Of a stretch of 64,000 nt of DNA, positions 1 through 8,760 are shown piece after piece. The translations under genes were made by a program, and so were the position numbers. Positions within the stretch are counted from its first letter, which is position 1. Each line of letters starts with the position of its first letter. The notes below the pieces were generated by a model. It searched no databases. It was not told the DNA's origin and saw nothing but the letters and a program-made list of their open reading frames with translations. Source of the stretch: Anaerohalosphaera lusitana (lineage in GTDB: Bacteria; Planctomycetota; Phycisphaerae; Sedimentisphaerales; Anaerohalosphaeraceae); NCBI RefSeq assembly GCF_002007645.1, contig NZ_CP019791.1, forward strand, positions 1,054,001-1,118,000, in the 5' to 3' direction.

Positions 1-501
1 CACCTTCCCGTCTTGCATATAGGCGAGGCCCGCAATCCCCGCAGGCTCCTCATGCCGCTCGACCATCTCCAGCAGCTCCCGGATAACCGGCTCGCCTTCA
101 CCGCGCACGATCACGTCGATTCCCGCCCGCAAACCTTCCTCCAAATTCTCCCCCATAAAGTGCTGTCCGCCCCCAACGGTAAATACTCCACGCCCCTTGT
201 AGAACTCCGCCAGCCGGTATATCCTCTCCGCGGTACTCGTCAGCCCTCCATAAAACCCGACCACATCCGCAGGACGCAACCGCTCCAGCTCCTCATGATC
301 GGCCCCGCCTTCCTCGCTTCTCGGCCCGAAACGCCCAAGGTTATTCTCGTCCACCACCTCGACGTCCCATCCCGCCAGCTTATTCGCGGCACTCGCCACG
401 CACACCGGCCCCAGCGCGGTCGTCTTCTTCGCAATGTTCGAATAAATATTGAACGCCGGATAAGCCAGCACAACCATCCTGAACAACTTTCGCTTTTCCA
501 A
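1..501 (-). CDS. B12-binding domain radical SAM protein, N-terminal part (cut by window edge)
   Basis: This is an N-terminal fragment of a cobalamin-binding-domain radical SAM protein. The minus strand reads from a TTG at 501 (an AAGGGGG ribosome site lies 5 bases upstream) or from an ATG at 477, and stays open to base 1. Residues 9-165 show a Rossmann-like B12-binding fold: a hydrophobic strand, then GPVCVASAANKLAGWDVEVVD, ADVVGFYGGLTSTAERIY, and the typical VGGGQHF followed by VIVRGEGEPVIRELLE. These match the N-terminal half of B12-dependent radical SAM enzymes. The CxxxCxxC iron-sulfur motif would lie outside the window, so substrate and reaction cannot be given. The gene diverges from the PEP-CTERM gene at 712. 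Confidence 0.75.
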   Translation of the reverse strand, partial: MEKRKLFRMVVLAYPAFNIYSNIAKKTTALGPVCVASAANKLAGWDVEVVDENNLGRFGPRSEEGGADHEELERLRPADVVGFYGGLTSTAERIYRLAEFYKGRGVFTVGGGQHFMGENLEEGLRAGIDVIVRGEGEPVIRELLEMVERHEEPAGIAGLAYMQDGKV

Positions 502-711
502 AGCAGCCCCCTTTAAGTATCAAATAATCTCTTACTCACTCATTATCAACCCATCCGCACAAAAACGCAACCTTGATCAAGCAGTGTCGCAAAAGAAGAA
601 AATTATGCACAAAATACCAGCAATCTTCTTGACTCCCCGCAGATTTCTGTATAGAGTAATGCTTGATAAAGTCAAATGGCGCCAAACCCATCGTCAGAGG
701 AGAAAATAACA

Positions 712-1158
712 ATGAAGAACCTCATCCCATGCCTGGTCATCACCATCCTCTGCGCCTCTATTTCATCAGCAGGCCTTGACTTCAGAGATATCCCCATCAC
801 CGGCGAAACCGTAACCGTCATCACAGGCCCTGGCTCTTTCCCAGTTGACTCAACATTTGATATAGTCGGCACTACACCACTCACGGACATTCAGATCCCA
901 GACGGCGTAACTGTTAGCAACCCCTTCGATACCATTGAAGGCCCGTTCGGCTCGTTACCCTTCACCTTCGATAATTCAAACCTCGCAGCAGTCCCAGGCA
1001 CGATCTTCCTGGCCAACGGCCAGGCCCTGATCCCCTACACCCAGCCGGACACCGACTCATCATCCACCGCAATCACCTACATCCTTATCCCCGAACCCGC
1101 CTCCCTCGCGATCCTCACCCTGGGCAGCCTCATTTTGCGAAAAAGACGTATCGACTAA
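712..1158 (+). CDS. PEP-CTERM sorting domain protein
   Basis: A small exported protein of 148 residues. The chosen ATG follows AGGAG with ten bases of spacing and opens a clear signal peptide (MKNLIPCLVITILCASISSAG); an ATG 36 bases upstream in the same frame lacks one. The body is low in charge and rich in Thr, Pro and Asp, with no recognised catalytic domain. The C-terminus has the PEP-CTERM signature: Ile-Pro-Glu-Pro, a hydrophobic helix and a basic tail (RKRRID). Such proteins are processed by an exosortase and sent to the envelope or extracellular matrix. No exosortase is in this window. Specific function unknown. Confidence 0.85.
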   Translation: MKNLIPCLVITILCASISSAGLDFRDIPITGETVTVITGPGSFPVDSTFDIVGTTPLTDIQIPDGVTVSNPFDTIEGPFGSLPFTFDNSNLAAVPGTIFLANGQALIPYTQPDTDSSSTAITYILIPEPASLAILTLGSLILRKRRID

Positions 1159-1188
1159 TCGGAAACTGAGTGTCGGCAGGGTTTTTGA

Positions 1189-1743
1189 ATGCGGCAAATC
1201 GATATCACAGCACAACCACAGTTTTTCTCTGTTATAAAAGCTCAGATGATCACACTTTGGTTTGGATGGCCCCGACGGGTATTGGGATTTACCCCTCTTC
1301 TAGTGTTGGCATGTTTTGTCATTTATGATAAGTATCCGGATGCAAGATATTTGGCATGGTTGATCGTGGGAGCTTTGGCGTTAGTGTGGACTGTAATCCT
1401 GGTCAGATACACTACAGCGGCGGTTAAATACTATAGAGGCGAAGAGCTGCGGGGCAGAAGGTTTGAGCATTTCTACAAGTATATCAATGACCAGGGGCTC
1501 GGAATAGAGAGTGATGAATATGAGATATTTTTCCGTTGGTCCGCTTTCGAATATATGATCGAAACGCGAAATTTCATATTCTTGACGACAAAACCTGTTC
1601 GGGTTTCAATAATAGTTTTTAAAAGCCTTTTGCCCCCGGAGACATCTGCCGCTGTGATCGAAGTTATATCGAAAACCCAAATTGAAAACAAAAAGTTTCA
1701 CGGCAAGCCCTGGATCAAAACTAAGAGTGGCGGTGAGAAGTAA
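1189..1743 (+). CDS. YcxB-like membrane protein
   Basis: A 184-residue membrane protein. Two transmembrane helices lie at about residues 30-48 and 54-75. A C-terminal cytosolic domain follows with the order GLGIESDEYEIFFRWSAFEY, then NFIFLTTKPVRVSIIVFKSL, which matches the YcxB-like domain family (a conserved Trp, then a strand and an Ile-Pro-Lys-like segment). The family has no established function. It begins 30 bases after the PEP-CTERM gene, with GGCAGGG as a weak ribosome site, so the two could be cotranscribed. Base composition is more AT-rich than its neighbours. Confidence 0.7.
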   Translation: MRQIDITAQPQFFSVIKAQMITLWFGWPRRVLGFTPLLVLACFVIYDKYPDARYLAWLIVGALALVWTVILVRYTTAAVKYYRGEELRGRRFEHFYKYINDQGLGIESDEYEIFFRWSAFEYMIETRNFIFLTTKPVRVSIIVFKSLLPPETSAAVIEVISKTQIENKKFHGKPWIKTKSGGEK

Positions 1744-1913
1744 AAGTCAAATATCACGCGACAAATTGATACTTGCTCTGTTTTAGATCGTTGGAATTAC
1801 GAAAAAAATGTTCGTGTAAGTAGACCGCATCGCCAGTCACTACCGCCAAAAAAAACCGCAATACGCTCAACAAACGCATTCACCCATAAATAACGCGAGC
1901 GGCGACCCAGGTT

Positions 1914-1976
1914 GTCATCCCGTACCCCGATACGGGACCCAGCATAAATAAGCCGTCGCGAAGCGACTCCTTGCGA
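1914..1976 (-). repeat. Dispersed repeat A, copy 1
   Basis: On the minus strand the unit runs from the palindrome GTCGCGAAGCGAC at 1960-1972, through TTATGCTGGGTCC, to a GATGACA tail. The same order occurs near 3478, 12050, 15278, 20143 and 36015. Copies differ in the middle segment, which is a GC-rich hairpin of variable sequence. No coding function is evident. Confidence 0.75.
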
Positions 1977-2030
1977 GTCCCCGCACATCGCAGCAATCAC
2001 TCCACCGGCTCCGCCGCACCAGCCAACATC

Positions 2031-2063
2031 TGTCATCGCGACCAGCGCAGCAACGTGCGATCT
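2031..2063 (-). repeat. Dispersed repeat C, copy 1
   Basis: The minus strand reads GATCGC, ACGT, then GCTGCGCTGGTCGCGATGACA. A near-identical unit lies at 16887-16921 on the plus strand, directly beside the right inverted repeat of the IS1111-like element. The core GCTGCGCTGGTCGC is partly palindromic. Confidence 0.6.
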
Positions 2064-2102
2064 CAAACGCAGCAAAATAGCTGGCACGCACATAACACAC
2101 CA

Positions 2103-3170
2103 TCACTCCACCATCGCTGCTCCGCTAATCCCGATCACAACCTCCAGCCCCTCACCTGGCCGCACCAGCATATTCTCAACGGTAAACTTCTCTTCCTCAG
2201 CGTCTTCAGCAACTTCGAACTCCACCGATGACCGCGCCCCCAGCACGATCTTCTCCGGCCCATCCTCACCGGGCCTCACCAGCTCCAGGTCTATCAGCCC
2301 ACCGTTCGCCACCTCCACCAGCCGCGTATTGCCCGCAGCCTCGCGCTCCCCGACCACCTTCACCATCCGTCCGAACAGCGGCCGCAGATATCGCTCCTTG
2401 CCCACCAGTCGATTCCCCACCCAAACAGTCGTCCGCCCCCTCCGCAGTGCCTTCTCGACTTCCTCCAGGTTCCGCTTCTTGACAAACACAAGCGTCAGCG
2501 TCCGATGCTTCTGAGCAGTATACTCATAATCGATCGACGGCCCGTGAATATCCGAGTTCCCCACCATCGTCAGCCCCTTCTCCATACACCACGCATGCGC
2601 ATCCGGATAATAGTCCCCCGCGTTCGCAACCTCCATCCCGTGCAGCCAGCCTTCGTCATACATCACATCCTGCACCTCTTCCCACTTGCCCCGCTCCTCA
2701 CCCTGCCACGCATGATGGTTCCAGAACACGAACCCGCCCTGCCTGTTCGCCTCCTCGATCACATCCATAAACTCGTCCGTTTCCAGCGGATCTACGTCTT
2801 CGATAAACAGTGCATTGTAATGTCCCGGCGGCGTATCCCGCGTGATCTCCGTACCCTTTACCAGCAGCACGCCCGCCTTCTCCGCGGCCGGTTTCGCGAT
2901 CTCGTACGACCGATTGTGATTCGTCGGTATGTCCCACTTGTGCGGCTGATACTCGATATGATCGCTGATCGAAATGACGTCGATCCCTTCCCGCTTCGCC
3001 TCGTCGATCCGCACCGTGGGCCACACCGTCCCGTCCGAAAACACCGTATGCGTATGCAGATCCGCCGTCAGCGTCTCATACCCCTCGATATTCGGAAAAT
3101 ACTCCTGAGCCCCGCAAAGCCCGACCAAAAACAAAACAACCGCCAACCCAGCAACCATCCGCATCTTCAT
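2103..3170 (-). CDS. Secreted PHP-domain metal-dependent phosphoesterase
   Basis: A 355-residue exported protein: signal peptide at residues 1-21, then a PHP (polymerase and histidinol phosphatase) domain. The metal ligands are visible as D37-L-H39-T-H41 followed by FSDG, then SDH at 69-71, a glutamate in KGTEIT, the NHH segment around residue 152 and GNSDIHG near residue 207. PHP enzymes use two or three metal ions to hydrolyse phosphoesters, so a phosphatase or phosphodiesterase acting outside the cytoplasm is likely; the substrate is not evident. Residues 240-355 form a beta-rich C-terminal domain. The gene stands alone with repeats on both sides. Confidence 0.85.
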   Translation of the reverse strand: MKMRMVAGLAVVLFLVGLCGAQEYFPNIEGYETLTADLHTHTVFSDGTVWPTVRIDEAKREGIDVISISDHIEYQPHKWDIPTNHNRSYEIAKPAAEKAGVLLVKGTEITRDTPPGHYNALFIEDVDPLETDEFMDVIEEANRQGGFVFWNHHAWQGEERGKWEEVQDVMYDEGWLHGMEVANAGDYYPDAHAWCMEKGLTMVGNSDIHGPSIDYEYTAQKHRTLTLVFVKKRNLEEVEKALRRGRTTVWVGNRLVGKERYLRPLFGRMVKVVGEREAAGNTRLVEVANGGLIDLELVRPGEDGPEKIVLGARSSVEFEVAEDAEEEKFTVENMLVRPGEGLEVVIGISGAAMVE

Positions 3171-3340
3171 AACTTACACCCTTAAAAAGAAATTGGCCCC
3201 CGCACAAACCCAATTATGCATCATCCAACCACATTTTGCAACACCTCTCACCCCACGCACAATATAGTCCCCCCGCCTGATTAGCGGTTCATCACGAAAT
3301 ATCGCCGAACCGAACCAACTTTCCAGAATTCCCTTTATTT

Positions 3341-3435
3341 TACCGCATTCCCAAGCCGCATAATTCCACATCCCGCCGAGAATGGACCAACGGACATTTC
3401 GTCGGAGGCGCGGCTGTTAAATTCTGCGGCGGCCC
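3341..3435 (-). repeat. Dispersed repeat B, copy 1
   Basis: The minus strand reads GGGCCGCCGCAGAATTTAAC, then AGCCGCGCCTCCGACGAAAT, GTCCATTCTCGGCGGGATG and GAATTATGCGGCTTGGG. Three other long copies are at 12182, 47212 and 62059, with a partial copy at 12539. The CAGCCGC near one end and GCGGCTG near the other can pair, so the unit could form a long imperfect hairpin. Confidence 0.8.
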
Positions 3436-3477
3436 GAATGGATGTACCTGCCGATTATTAAACCTTCCCACCCCAAC

Positions 3478-3535
3478 TGTCATCCTCCCAAAGCCCGGAT
3501 CCAGCAAAAAACAGCCGTCGCGAAGCGACTCCATG
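3478..3535 (-). repeat. Dispersed repeat A, copy 2
   Basis: Minus strand: GGAGTCGCTTCGCGACGGC, then TTTTTTGCTGGATCC and GGATGACAG. Same order as the copy at 1914, with a changed middle hairpin. Confidence 0.7.
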
Positions 3536-3583
3536 TTATAAACTACAACCGCACCAATAAAAGCCAGAAGATCATTCAAAACG

Positions 3584-4936
3584 CTAATCACGACCCTTTT
3601 CGCTGACCCAAACCCAGCTTCCTTCAGCGTTGACGTAACCCATCCAAAATTTTGTTTTAACCTTGGCTAGGCCATGCTTGAATTTGAACATCGTGGGTAC
3701 GCCTGGTTCCTTCAGTGTTTCTGTAGTTGCGACCTTTATGGCCATTTCACCCTTCTTGTTAATGTAGCCATGCACATAACCATCCTGGACCGGTTTGATA
3801 ACGTCTGCAAGGCCTTCGTTGAAATCGGCAGCAGTTATGAACTGAGGCTTGATAACGAAACTGCCTGTCTCGTCAATATATCCGTACAGGTCAGAGTCAG
3901 TTTTGGCTTTTGCCAAACCGTCGTGAAAACTCCAGAGACGGTTGAATTTGGCGTCGTACAAAGGCTTTCCGCTGTAATCGAGATGAAAGTGGCTGCCATG
4001 CGAATCTTTAACGATTATGCCCTTGCTGTCGGCACCTTGGACATCATAGTCTCTGCTTACAAGAGTCCCCGCATAGGTAAAAGCATGGAAAGGCTCCCCT
4101 TCGTTCCCAGCAGTAATGACTCTAGGGTATAGGAAAATAAGGTCATATTCAGCCTGCTGCCACCAGTTGCCCTGCATATCATAGACACGCATGCGATTGG
4201 ATTCTGTACATACGACAGCGAACTGGTTATCAGGGCCGCCGCGTTCCCAAATCTCCTCGAATGCAAAATCTATTACCGGCTCACCTTTTGTGTTTATGAC
4301 GCCCCATTTGCCATCAAATTTAGCAGCAGCATAATCATCTCTGAAGTTTTCAGCATCGTCAAATTTAAAGTCAATCAAAACCTCGCCGGATGGATTGACA
4401 TAGCCCCACTTGTCTGCCTTCTTGACTGCAATATATCGAGAGTTATAAACGTACTCAGAACAAACTAGATCATTATGTGGTTTGACATCCTGACACTTAC
4501 AAATTTTGTCATTAGTCTTAAAATTAAATAGCCATGGCGAAAAAGTGGGGTCGCCGAATAGCAAACCTGGGTTTTTAACAAAAACCAAGTCATTTGCTAC
4601 AGGCGAAGCTGAACCTTCACCCATAGACACGAGTTTACCTTGTTTATTAAATATATTGTAAAAAGACTCATGTAATCCCACAATATAGTCAAGCTGTTCG
4701 TAAGGGCCAAGAAGACCGGCAAAGTCTGGCAAAATAACTATAGTACCCTTGCCATCAATCGCACCCACTTTGCCATCCTGCATTTCCACCTTAAACAGAT
4801 GCCCCTTGCTTGCAGACAGCATTTTTGCATCGGGATCAACATCAGGTATTCCATCCGAACAGCCTGACAGGGCCAAGGTTGAACCAAATATAGCACTCCA
4901 TAGAATTGCAAATAAAACCATCTTATAACCGTTCAT
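3584..4936 (-). CDS. WG-repeat lipoprotein
   Basis: An exported lipoprotein of about 450 residues. The ATG at 4936 is preceded by GGGAGG and opens a lipoprotein signal ending in LALSGC, so the mature protein is probably lipidated at that Cys. The frame stays open upstream to 5539, but that part overlaps the divergent methyltransferase and is not supported. The body is a series of WG repeats: KWGYVNPSGEVLIDFKFDDA, KWGVINTKGEPVIDFAFEEI, YGYIDETGSFVIKPQF, GYINKKGEMAI and GYVNAEGSWVWV. These repeats form a beta-propeller-like or stacked sheet structure of unknown binding role. Confidence 0.85.
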   Translation of the reverse strand: MNGYKMVLFAILWSAIFGSTLALSGCSDGIPDVDPDAKMLSASKGHLFKVEMQDGKVGAIDGKGTIVILPDFAGLLGPYEQLDYIVGLHESFYNIFNKQGKLVSMGEGSASPVANDLVFVKNPGLLFGDPTFSPWLFNFKTNDKICKCQDVKPHNDLVCSEYVYNSRYIAVKKADKWGYVNPSGEVLIDFKFDDAENFRDDYAAAKFDGKWGVINTKGEPVIDFAFEEIWERGGPDNQFAVVCTESNRMRVYDMQGNWWQQAEYDLIFLYPRVITAGNEGEPFHAFTYAGTLVSRDYDVQGADSKGIIVKDSHGSHFHLDYSGKPLYDAKFNRLWSFHDGLAKAKTDSDLYGYIDETGSFVIKPQFITAADFNEGLADVIKPVQDGYVHGYINKKGEMAIKVATTETLKEPGVPTMFKFKHGLAKVKTKFWMGYVNAEGSWVWVSEKGRD

Positions 4937-5065
4937 CAGTATCTGCCTCCCTGTCAACATATCCATATTCATAAGGTCCAGTTGCACAAACATAACAGAT
5001 AGATGCACATACAGCAAATCCGATTTCTGACTTGAAAAAAGATAATGTCTTTTTAGAATCATCCC

Positions 5066-5935
5066 ATGGCAAAAACGCATCGCAAATACTGGTTCCGCAT
5101 GGCAGCAAGATCGGCATACCTTCTGATCAGGCCCTCCAACACCGCCGCTCTCGTGGACAAAAGCTACGACCGCATAAGCCCGACCTATGACCGGGCCTGG
5201 ACGGACCACATGCGAAACCTCACCGAGCACCTGATCGACAGGCTCAACCCCCAGCCCGGCAACACCTGCATCGACCTCACCTGCGGCACCGGTTTCGCAA
5301 CCAGCCTCCTCGCCGCAAAAACAGATACCACCGTGACAGGCGTGGACAGATCCCAAGGCATGCTCGACCAGGCCCGACAAAATCACGCCCACAACTGCAA
5401 ATTCGTACAGGCCGACATCCTCGAATTCCTGAAAAACCGGCCCACCGCCTCCGCCGACATAATAACCTGCTGCTGGGGCCTGGGCTATTCCCGCCCCTTC
5501 GCCGTCCTCCGACAGATCAAACGCGTCCTCAAACCGCACGGCAAAGTCGCGATAATCGACAACTCCCTCTTTTCACTCCGCGAGATCATATTCTGTTCGT
5601 TCCTGACATTCGCCGAAAACCCCCGCGCCCTGCAAAATGTAATGCATTTCAAGTTCCTGCCCGGCCCGCGCACCCTCCGCACAATGTTCGCAATGCTCAA
5701 CCTCAAAACGCTCCACTCCGACCAGGGCAGCAGATCCTACACCGTCGACACCGGCCGAGATGCCATCGCCCGCCTCAAATCGACAGGAGCCGCCGCGGGC
5801 TTCGAATACGCCTCCGGCAGAACGGACGACACTGCGATCTTCGACAGGTTCGCCCAGATCATCGAAGATAAGTACATGACACCCGACGGCATCAAAGTCA
5901 CACACCGCTACCTGGCAGGAATAGCACAAAAATGA
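5066..5935 (+). CDS. Class I SAM-dependent methyltransferase (UbiE/MenG-like)
   Basis: A 289-residue methyltransferase. Motif I is clear (IDLTCGTGFATSLL, near residues 73-86), followed by the acidic strand end TGVDRSQGMLDQAR and FVQADILEF; the post-motif LKPHGKVAIIDNSLF is usual for UbiE-type C- or O-methyltransferases. It overlaps the next gene by ATGA, so translation is probably coupled to the UbiA-like enzyme; the pair may methylate and prenylate the same ring or polar head. The N-terminal 40 residues are not part of the core fold and the start is uncertain (an internal ATG lies 33 bases downstream). Confidence 0.8.
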   Translation: MAKTHRKYWFRMAARSAYLLIRPSNTAALVDKSYDRISPTYDRAWTDHMRNLTEHLIDRLNPQPGNTCIDLTCGTGFATSLLAAKTDTTVTGVDRSQGMLDQARQNHAHNCKFVQADILEFLKNRPTASADIITCCWGLGYSRPFAVLRQIKRVLKPHGKVAIIDNSLFSLREIIFCSFLTFAENPRALQNVMHFKFLPGPRTLRTMFAMLNLKTLHSDQGSRSYTVDTGRDAIARLKSTGAAAGFEYASGRTDDTAIFDRFAQIIEDKYMTPDGIKVTHRYLAGIAQK

Positions 5936-6768
5936 TTATCTCTCTGCTCCGCCTCACCCGCCTCTACTATTCACTGCCCCTGGCCGGCGGCTTCATAGTT
6001 ATCCTCTCATACCTGACTGCGGGAAACCTCTCCCCGGCCATGAATGAAATAATCCCCGCATTTTTCTCCGTGCTCACCATCATCTCAGCAGGCTACGTCC
6101 TAAACGATGTCTGCGACGTGCACATCGACCGCATTAACTGTCCCCGCAGAACCCTGCCTTCGCGAAGACTCGAACCAAAACCCGCCCTGATCTTCTCGAT
6201 CATGCTCTTTATAACAGGTCTCTCGCTTGCCGCCTTTTGCGGCATAGCTTTCTTTCTCACGTCCGCCATCGTAACTGTTCTGCTGATCTGCTATGACCTC
6301 GTCTCCAAACGCATCGGCGTATTCAAGGACCTCTTCGTCGCGGCCCTGATGACATCGCTGTATCCGCTGGCATTCGCACTTCTCGAACCCGTAGACACTC
6401 CGCGACTCAGCGTTCTCTATATACACCCCGCCTGGCTTTTCTTTTCATCGCTCGGATACGAAATGCTAAAGGATATCCGCGACGCCGCCGGTGACAGCCG
6501 CAACAGCCCCCAGCCAGTCTATTACTCTATCAGGAAAAGTTTCGCGATTGCTTCCCGACTATCCATCATCACAGCAAGCCTGATAACCCTCCTGCCTTTC
6601 ATCCTCGGTCTCTGCCATGAAGTCTACCTTGTATCATCCCTCACCGCCGTCGTGCTCGCGACCCTCGCAGCTTTCAGCAGACCGACCGTCGCTATTAGAT
6701 ACGTCTACGCCGAGGTAGCATTGATCACTGCCGGTTCTCTGGTCGACTTACTGGTTTTCGGCCCTTGA
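5932..6768 (+). CDS. UbiA-family prenyltransferase
   Basis: A 278-residue integral membrane protein with about eight hydrophobic helices. It carries the UbiA metal-diphosphate motifs: N58-D59-V-C-D62-V-H-I-D66 in the first loop, and D181-I-R-D184-A-A-G-D188 in the second. UbiA enzymes transfer an isoprenoid chain from its diphosphate to an aromatic ring or a polar alcohol (quinone, haem, chlorophyll or archaeal-type lipid pathways). The first motif (NDVCD) fits the family well. It is coupled to the methyltransferase before it and its last 44 bases overlap the 3' end of the convergent radical SAM gene. Acceptor unknown. Confidence 0.85.
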   Translation: MIISLLRLTRLYYSLPLAGGFIVILSYLTAGNLSPAMNEIIPAFFSVLTIISAGYVLNDVCDVHIDRINCPRRTLPSRRLEPKPALIFSIMLFITGLSLAAFCGIAFFLTSAIVTVLLICYDLVSKRIGVFKDLFVAALMTSLYPLAFALLEPVDTPRLSVLYIHPAWLFFSSLGYEMLKDIRDAAGDSRNSPQPVYYSIRKSFAIASRLSIITASLITLLPFILGLCHEVYLVSSLTAVVLATLAAFSRPTVAIRYVYAEVALITAGSLVDLLVFGP

Positions 6769-7978
6769 GCAGATTCTTGTAAACCTTCGGCAGCGGGCCG
6801 TCCTTTTTCACAGCCTCGCACACCTTCAAACTCCTCTCCGGATCGATAGGCAGTTCTTGTGCATTCTTCAGCACATACGTCTGCCCGCATATATCCTTCA
6901 TCAGACAGCCGCATCTGGGCAGCTCGAACGTCTCCCCCATTCTAAGCCATATACTTTCGAGTGATTCATCCAGCACGTTGCCGAACGACAAGGGCGTTAG
7001 GTCACATGGACAGACGTTGCCCACCGCATCTATGAAAAGATGATGAAAGCCCGCACCGCAGCCGAACATCTCATCCGACTCCAGGTAAGAAAAGCCCGAT
7101 ACCGCGGGCCCCTTGTTCCTGCGGTTCCATCGCTTATGAAAATCTGCAAGCCGCTCAGACTCCTCACTTCCAAGTACTTCATTTTCCTGCTTACAGAAAC
7201 TGCCCGTCGGCACCGGCTCCAGCACCCGAAACTCGTGTACGCCGTACTCCCCAGCCAAACGCGCCAGCTTTTCGATCTGTCCCGACCGAACCTTCTCCCT
7301 CGTCGCAACCGTCGATACAGCAGTATAAAGCCCAGCTGATCTCGAAAGCTCTACTGTTCTTATCGCCTGCTCGAACGAACCTTCCACGCCCCTCACCGCA
7401 TCATGCTCCCCCGCATCGCTCGATTCCATCCCGATCATAATACAGCCAAGCCCGGCCCGCCTGAGCTCATCCGCCAACTGACTGTCAAGCCCGCATCCTG
7501 TCGTGAACATAACAGATGCAAGCTCATCACCACACGCCCGCACCAGCTCGACGATATCATCCCGCAACAACGGCTCACCCCCGGTAAAACCGATCGTGGG
7601 CGTGCCCAGCGACTTGATCTGCTCTATGACTTCAACCGCCTCCTCTGTCCCCATCTCACCTGCCTGATGCATTCCGTAACTGCAATGCGGACAGTCGAAC
7701 GGGCACCTGTCCGTAACCGCAAAATAGACCGAGTAAGGCACTCGCCTGCGTTCAATTACACTATCGAGAAATCTGTCAAACGCCTTCGAAGGATAAGGCG
7801 GAAAGAATGCGTTTACATGAAGACCGGTCTCATGACGTTTCGGCTGTTCGTTGCGAAACTGTTTTGCCAGGTACAGCAGATGCCGTAACGGCAGCTTGCC
7901 CAGACATCGAAGAAAGATCGGCGTCAACAATACCCAGTCACGCAGCTTCACGGATCGGATCCTTTGCAATCGCAACAT
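6725..7978 (-). CDS. Radical SAM protein with SPASM-like C-terminal cysteines
   Basis: A radical SAM enzyme of about 417 residues from the ATG at 7978; a TTG at 8026 would add 16. The cluster motif is CPFDCPHC (C-x3-C-x2-C), followed by GFTGGEPLLRDDI for SAM binding. The C-terminal part has further cysteines in CGAGFHHLFIDAVGNVCPCD and PRCGCLMKDICG, resembling a SPASM or twitch domain with an extra iron-sulfur cluster. Such proteins often modify peptides or perform anaerobic oxidations. It ends inside the UbiA-like gene (44-base convergent overlap) and starts inside the gene at 7938. A shared pathway with the methyltransferase-UbiA pair is inference only. Confidence 0.85.
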   Translation of the reverse strand: MLRLQRIRSVKLRDWVLLTPIFLRCLGKLPLRHLLYLAKQFRNEQPKRHETGLHVNAFFPPYPSKAFDRFLDSVIERRRVPYSVYFAVTDRCPFDCPHCSYGMHQAGEMGTEEAVEVIEQIKSLGTPTIGFTGGEPLLRDDIVELVRACGDELASVMFTTGCGLDSQLADELRRAGLGCIMIGMESSDAGEHDAVRGVEGSFEQAIRTVELSRSAGLYTAVSTVATREKVRSGQIEKLARLAGEYGVHEFRVLEPVPTGSFCKQENEVLGSEESERLADFHKRWNRRNKGPAVSGFSYLESDEMFGCGAGFHHLFIDAVGNVCPCDLTPLSFGNVLDESLESIWLRMGETFELPRCGCLMKDICGQTYVLKNAQELPIDPERSLKVCEAVKKDGPLPKVYKNLLKGRKPVSRPENRQ

Positions 7979-8393
7979 AGATCGAAGTACATATACCCCC
8001 AACCACAAGCCCCGCGCCCGTTCCAAACATCATGCCGACCGCCACAAATAATGGCCAGAACCCTTCAGTGTGCTGGAACAAAGTTTTCTCTGAAACCATA
8101 ATTATCATAGCGATCATAACACCATGAACGATAGCCGTGCAGATAAGTCCACACAAAACAGCATTGCAAGTACCCGAAAGCCAGATATAAAATTTATCAC
8201 CATCGCTTTGTGATTTCTTGGTAAGGTGCCCCAGGTAAAACTTCGCCAGAGGATACCCGCTGATAAGCCCGGCCACCATACCAACTGCCCAGTAATCAGA
8301 ATAGTACGCCAACCCCGTCAGCCATCCAAAACCACCGCCGGTGAGCATTACTGCCGCAATGACGAATATCGAAAAAGGGCTGTTCATTTTCAT
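7938..8393 (-). CDS. Four-helix membrane protein of unknown function
   Basis: A 151-residue protein with four predicted membrane helices (about 8-28, 36-53, 71-97 and 110-140), rich in Gly and Ala. No family recognised. It begins MKMNSPFSIF behind CGGGAG and its 3' end overlaps the start of the radical SAM gene by up to 89 bases, suggesting cotranscription. Some small hydrophobic proteins of this kind serve as accessory subunits, but nothing in the sequence shows this here. Confidence 0.65.
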   Translation of the reverse strand: MKMNSPFSIFVIAAVMLTGGGFGWLTGLAYYSDYWAVGMVAGLISGYPLAKFYLGHLTKKSQSDGDKFYIWLSGTCNAVLCGLICTAIVHGVMIAMIIMVSEKTLFQHTEGFWPLFVAVGMMFGTGAGLVVGGICTSIYVAIAKDPIREAA

Positions 8394-8760
8394 GTCCGCA
8401 CACTCCCGACTTGTAGTTATATAAAGAATCCAACGCCTGAGTTTGAATAAACGACAGCATATATTAACAATAAATATCGAATGAGTAAAATCATTTTATA
8501 AAATGCAGCAAACATAAAATCCATGAAGTCTGCTCGCATAGGCTATTGCCTTACACCCTATTCAGGCTCAGCCCCTATTTACACCATTTCAGGATGTAGT
8601 AACATTGCCCTTGCTGAAACTGACTTACCTTTGACATACACCTCTACCATCAGCGGACAGCGGCAGGGTCTGATGCAATTATAATACTGAGTCTGCGGCA
8701 CTGTATAAACGTGAAAACTAATGCAATTTTGATAAGGAAATCTGGGGAGGAAACAAAATT
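8394..8760. other. Intergenic region, 367 bases
   Basis: The divergent space between the membrane protein and the PEP-CTERM gene. It is AT-rich near 8420-8520. No gene, tRNA or strong paired promoter was seen; a lone TATAAT lies at 8680-8685, about 75 bases before the PEP-CTERM start, without a good -35 box. Confidence 0.5.

Larger units (their letters stand above)
1744..2102. other. Gene-free stretch carrying dispersed repeats
   Basis: No convincing gene is seen between the YcxB-like gene and the PHP gene, which both end here. The stretch holds one copy of dispersed repeat A (about 1914-1976, minus orientation) and one copy of the shorter repeat C (about 2031-2063, minus). Open frames across it are short and unsupported. 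Confidence 0.6.
3171..3583. other. Intergenic region made largely of dispersed repeats
   Basis: About 410 bases without a supported gene. It contains repeat B (about 3341-3435, minus orientation) followed closely by repeat A (about 3478-3535, minus). The two families also neighbour each other at 12.05-12.27 kb. Confidence 0.6.

Noticed and set aside
13-516. 167-codon plus-strand frame at the left edge
   Set aside because: It is antisense to the B12-binding radical SAM gene, has no family features and no ribosome site.
4937-5539. 200-codon upstream extension of the WG-repeat lipoprotein
   Set aside because: It overlaps the divergent methyltransferase, and GGGAGG plus the lipoprotein signal mark the start at 4936.
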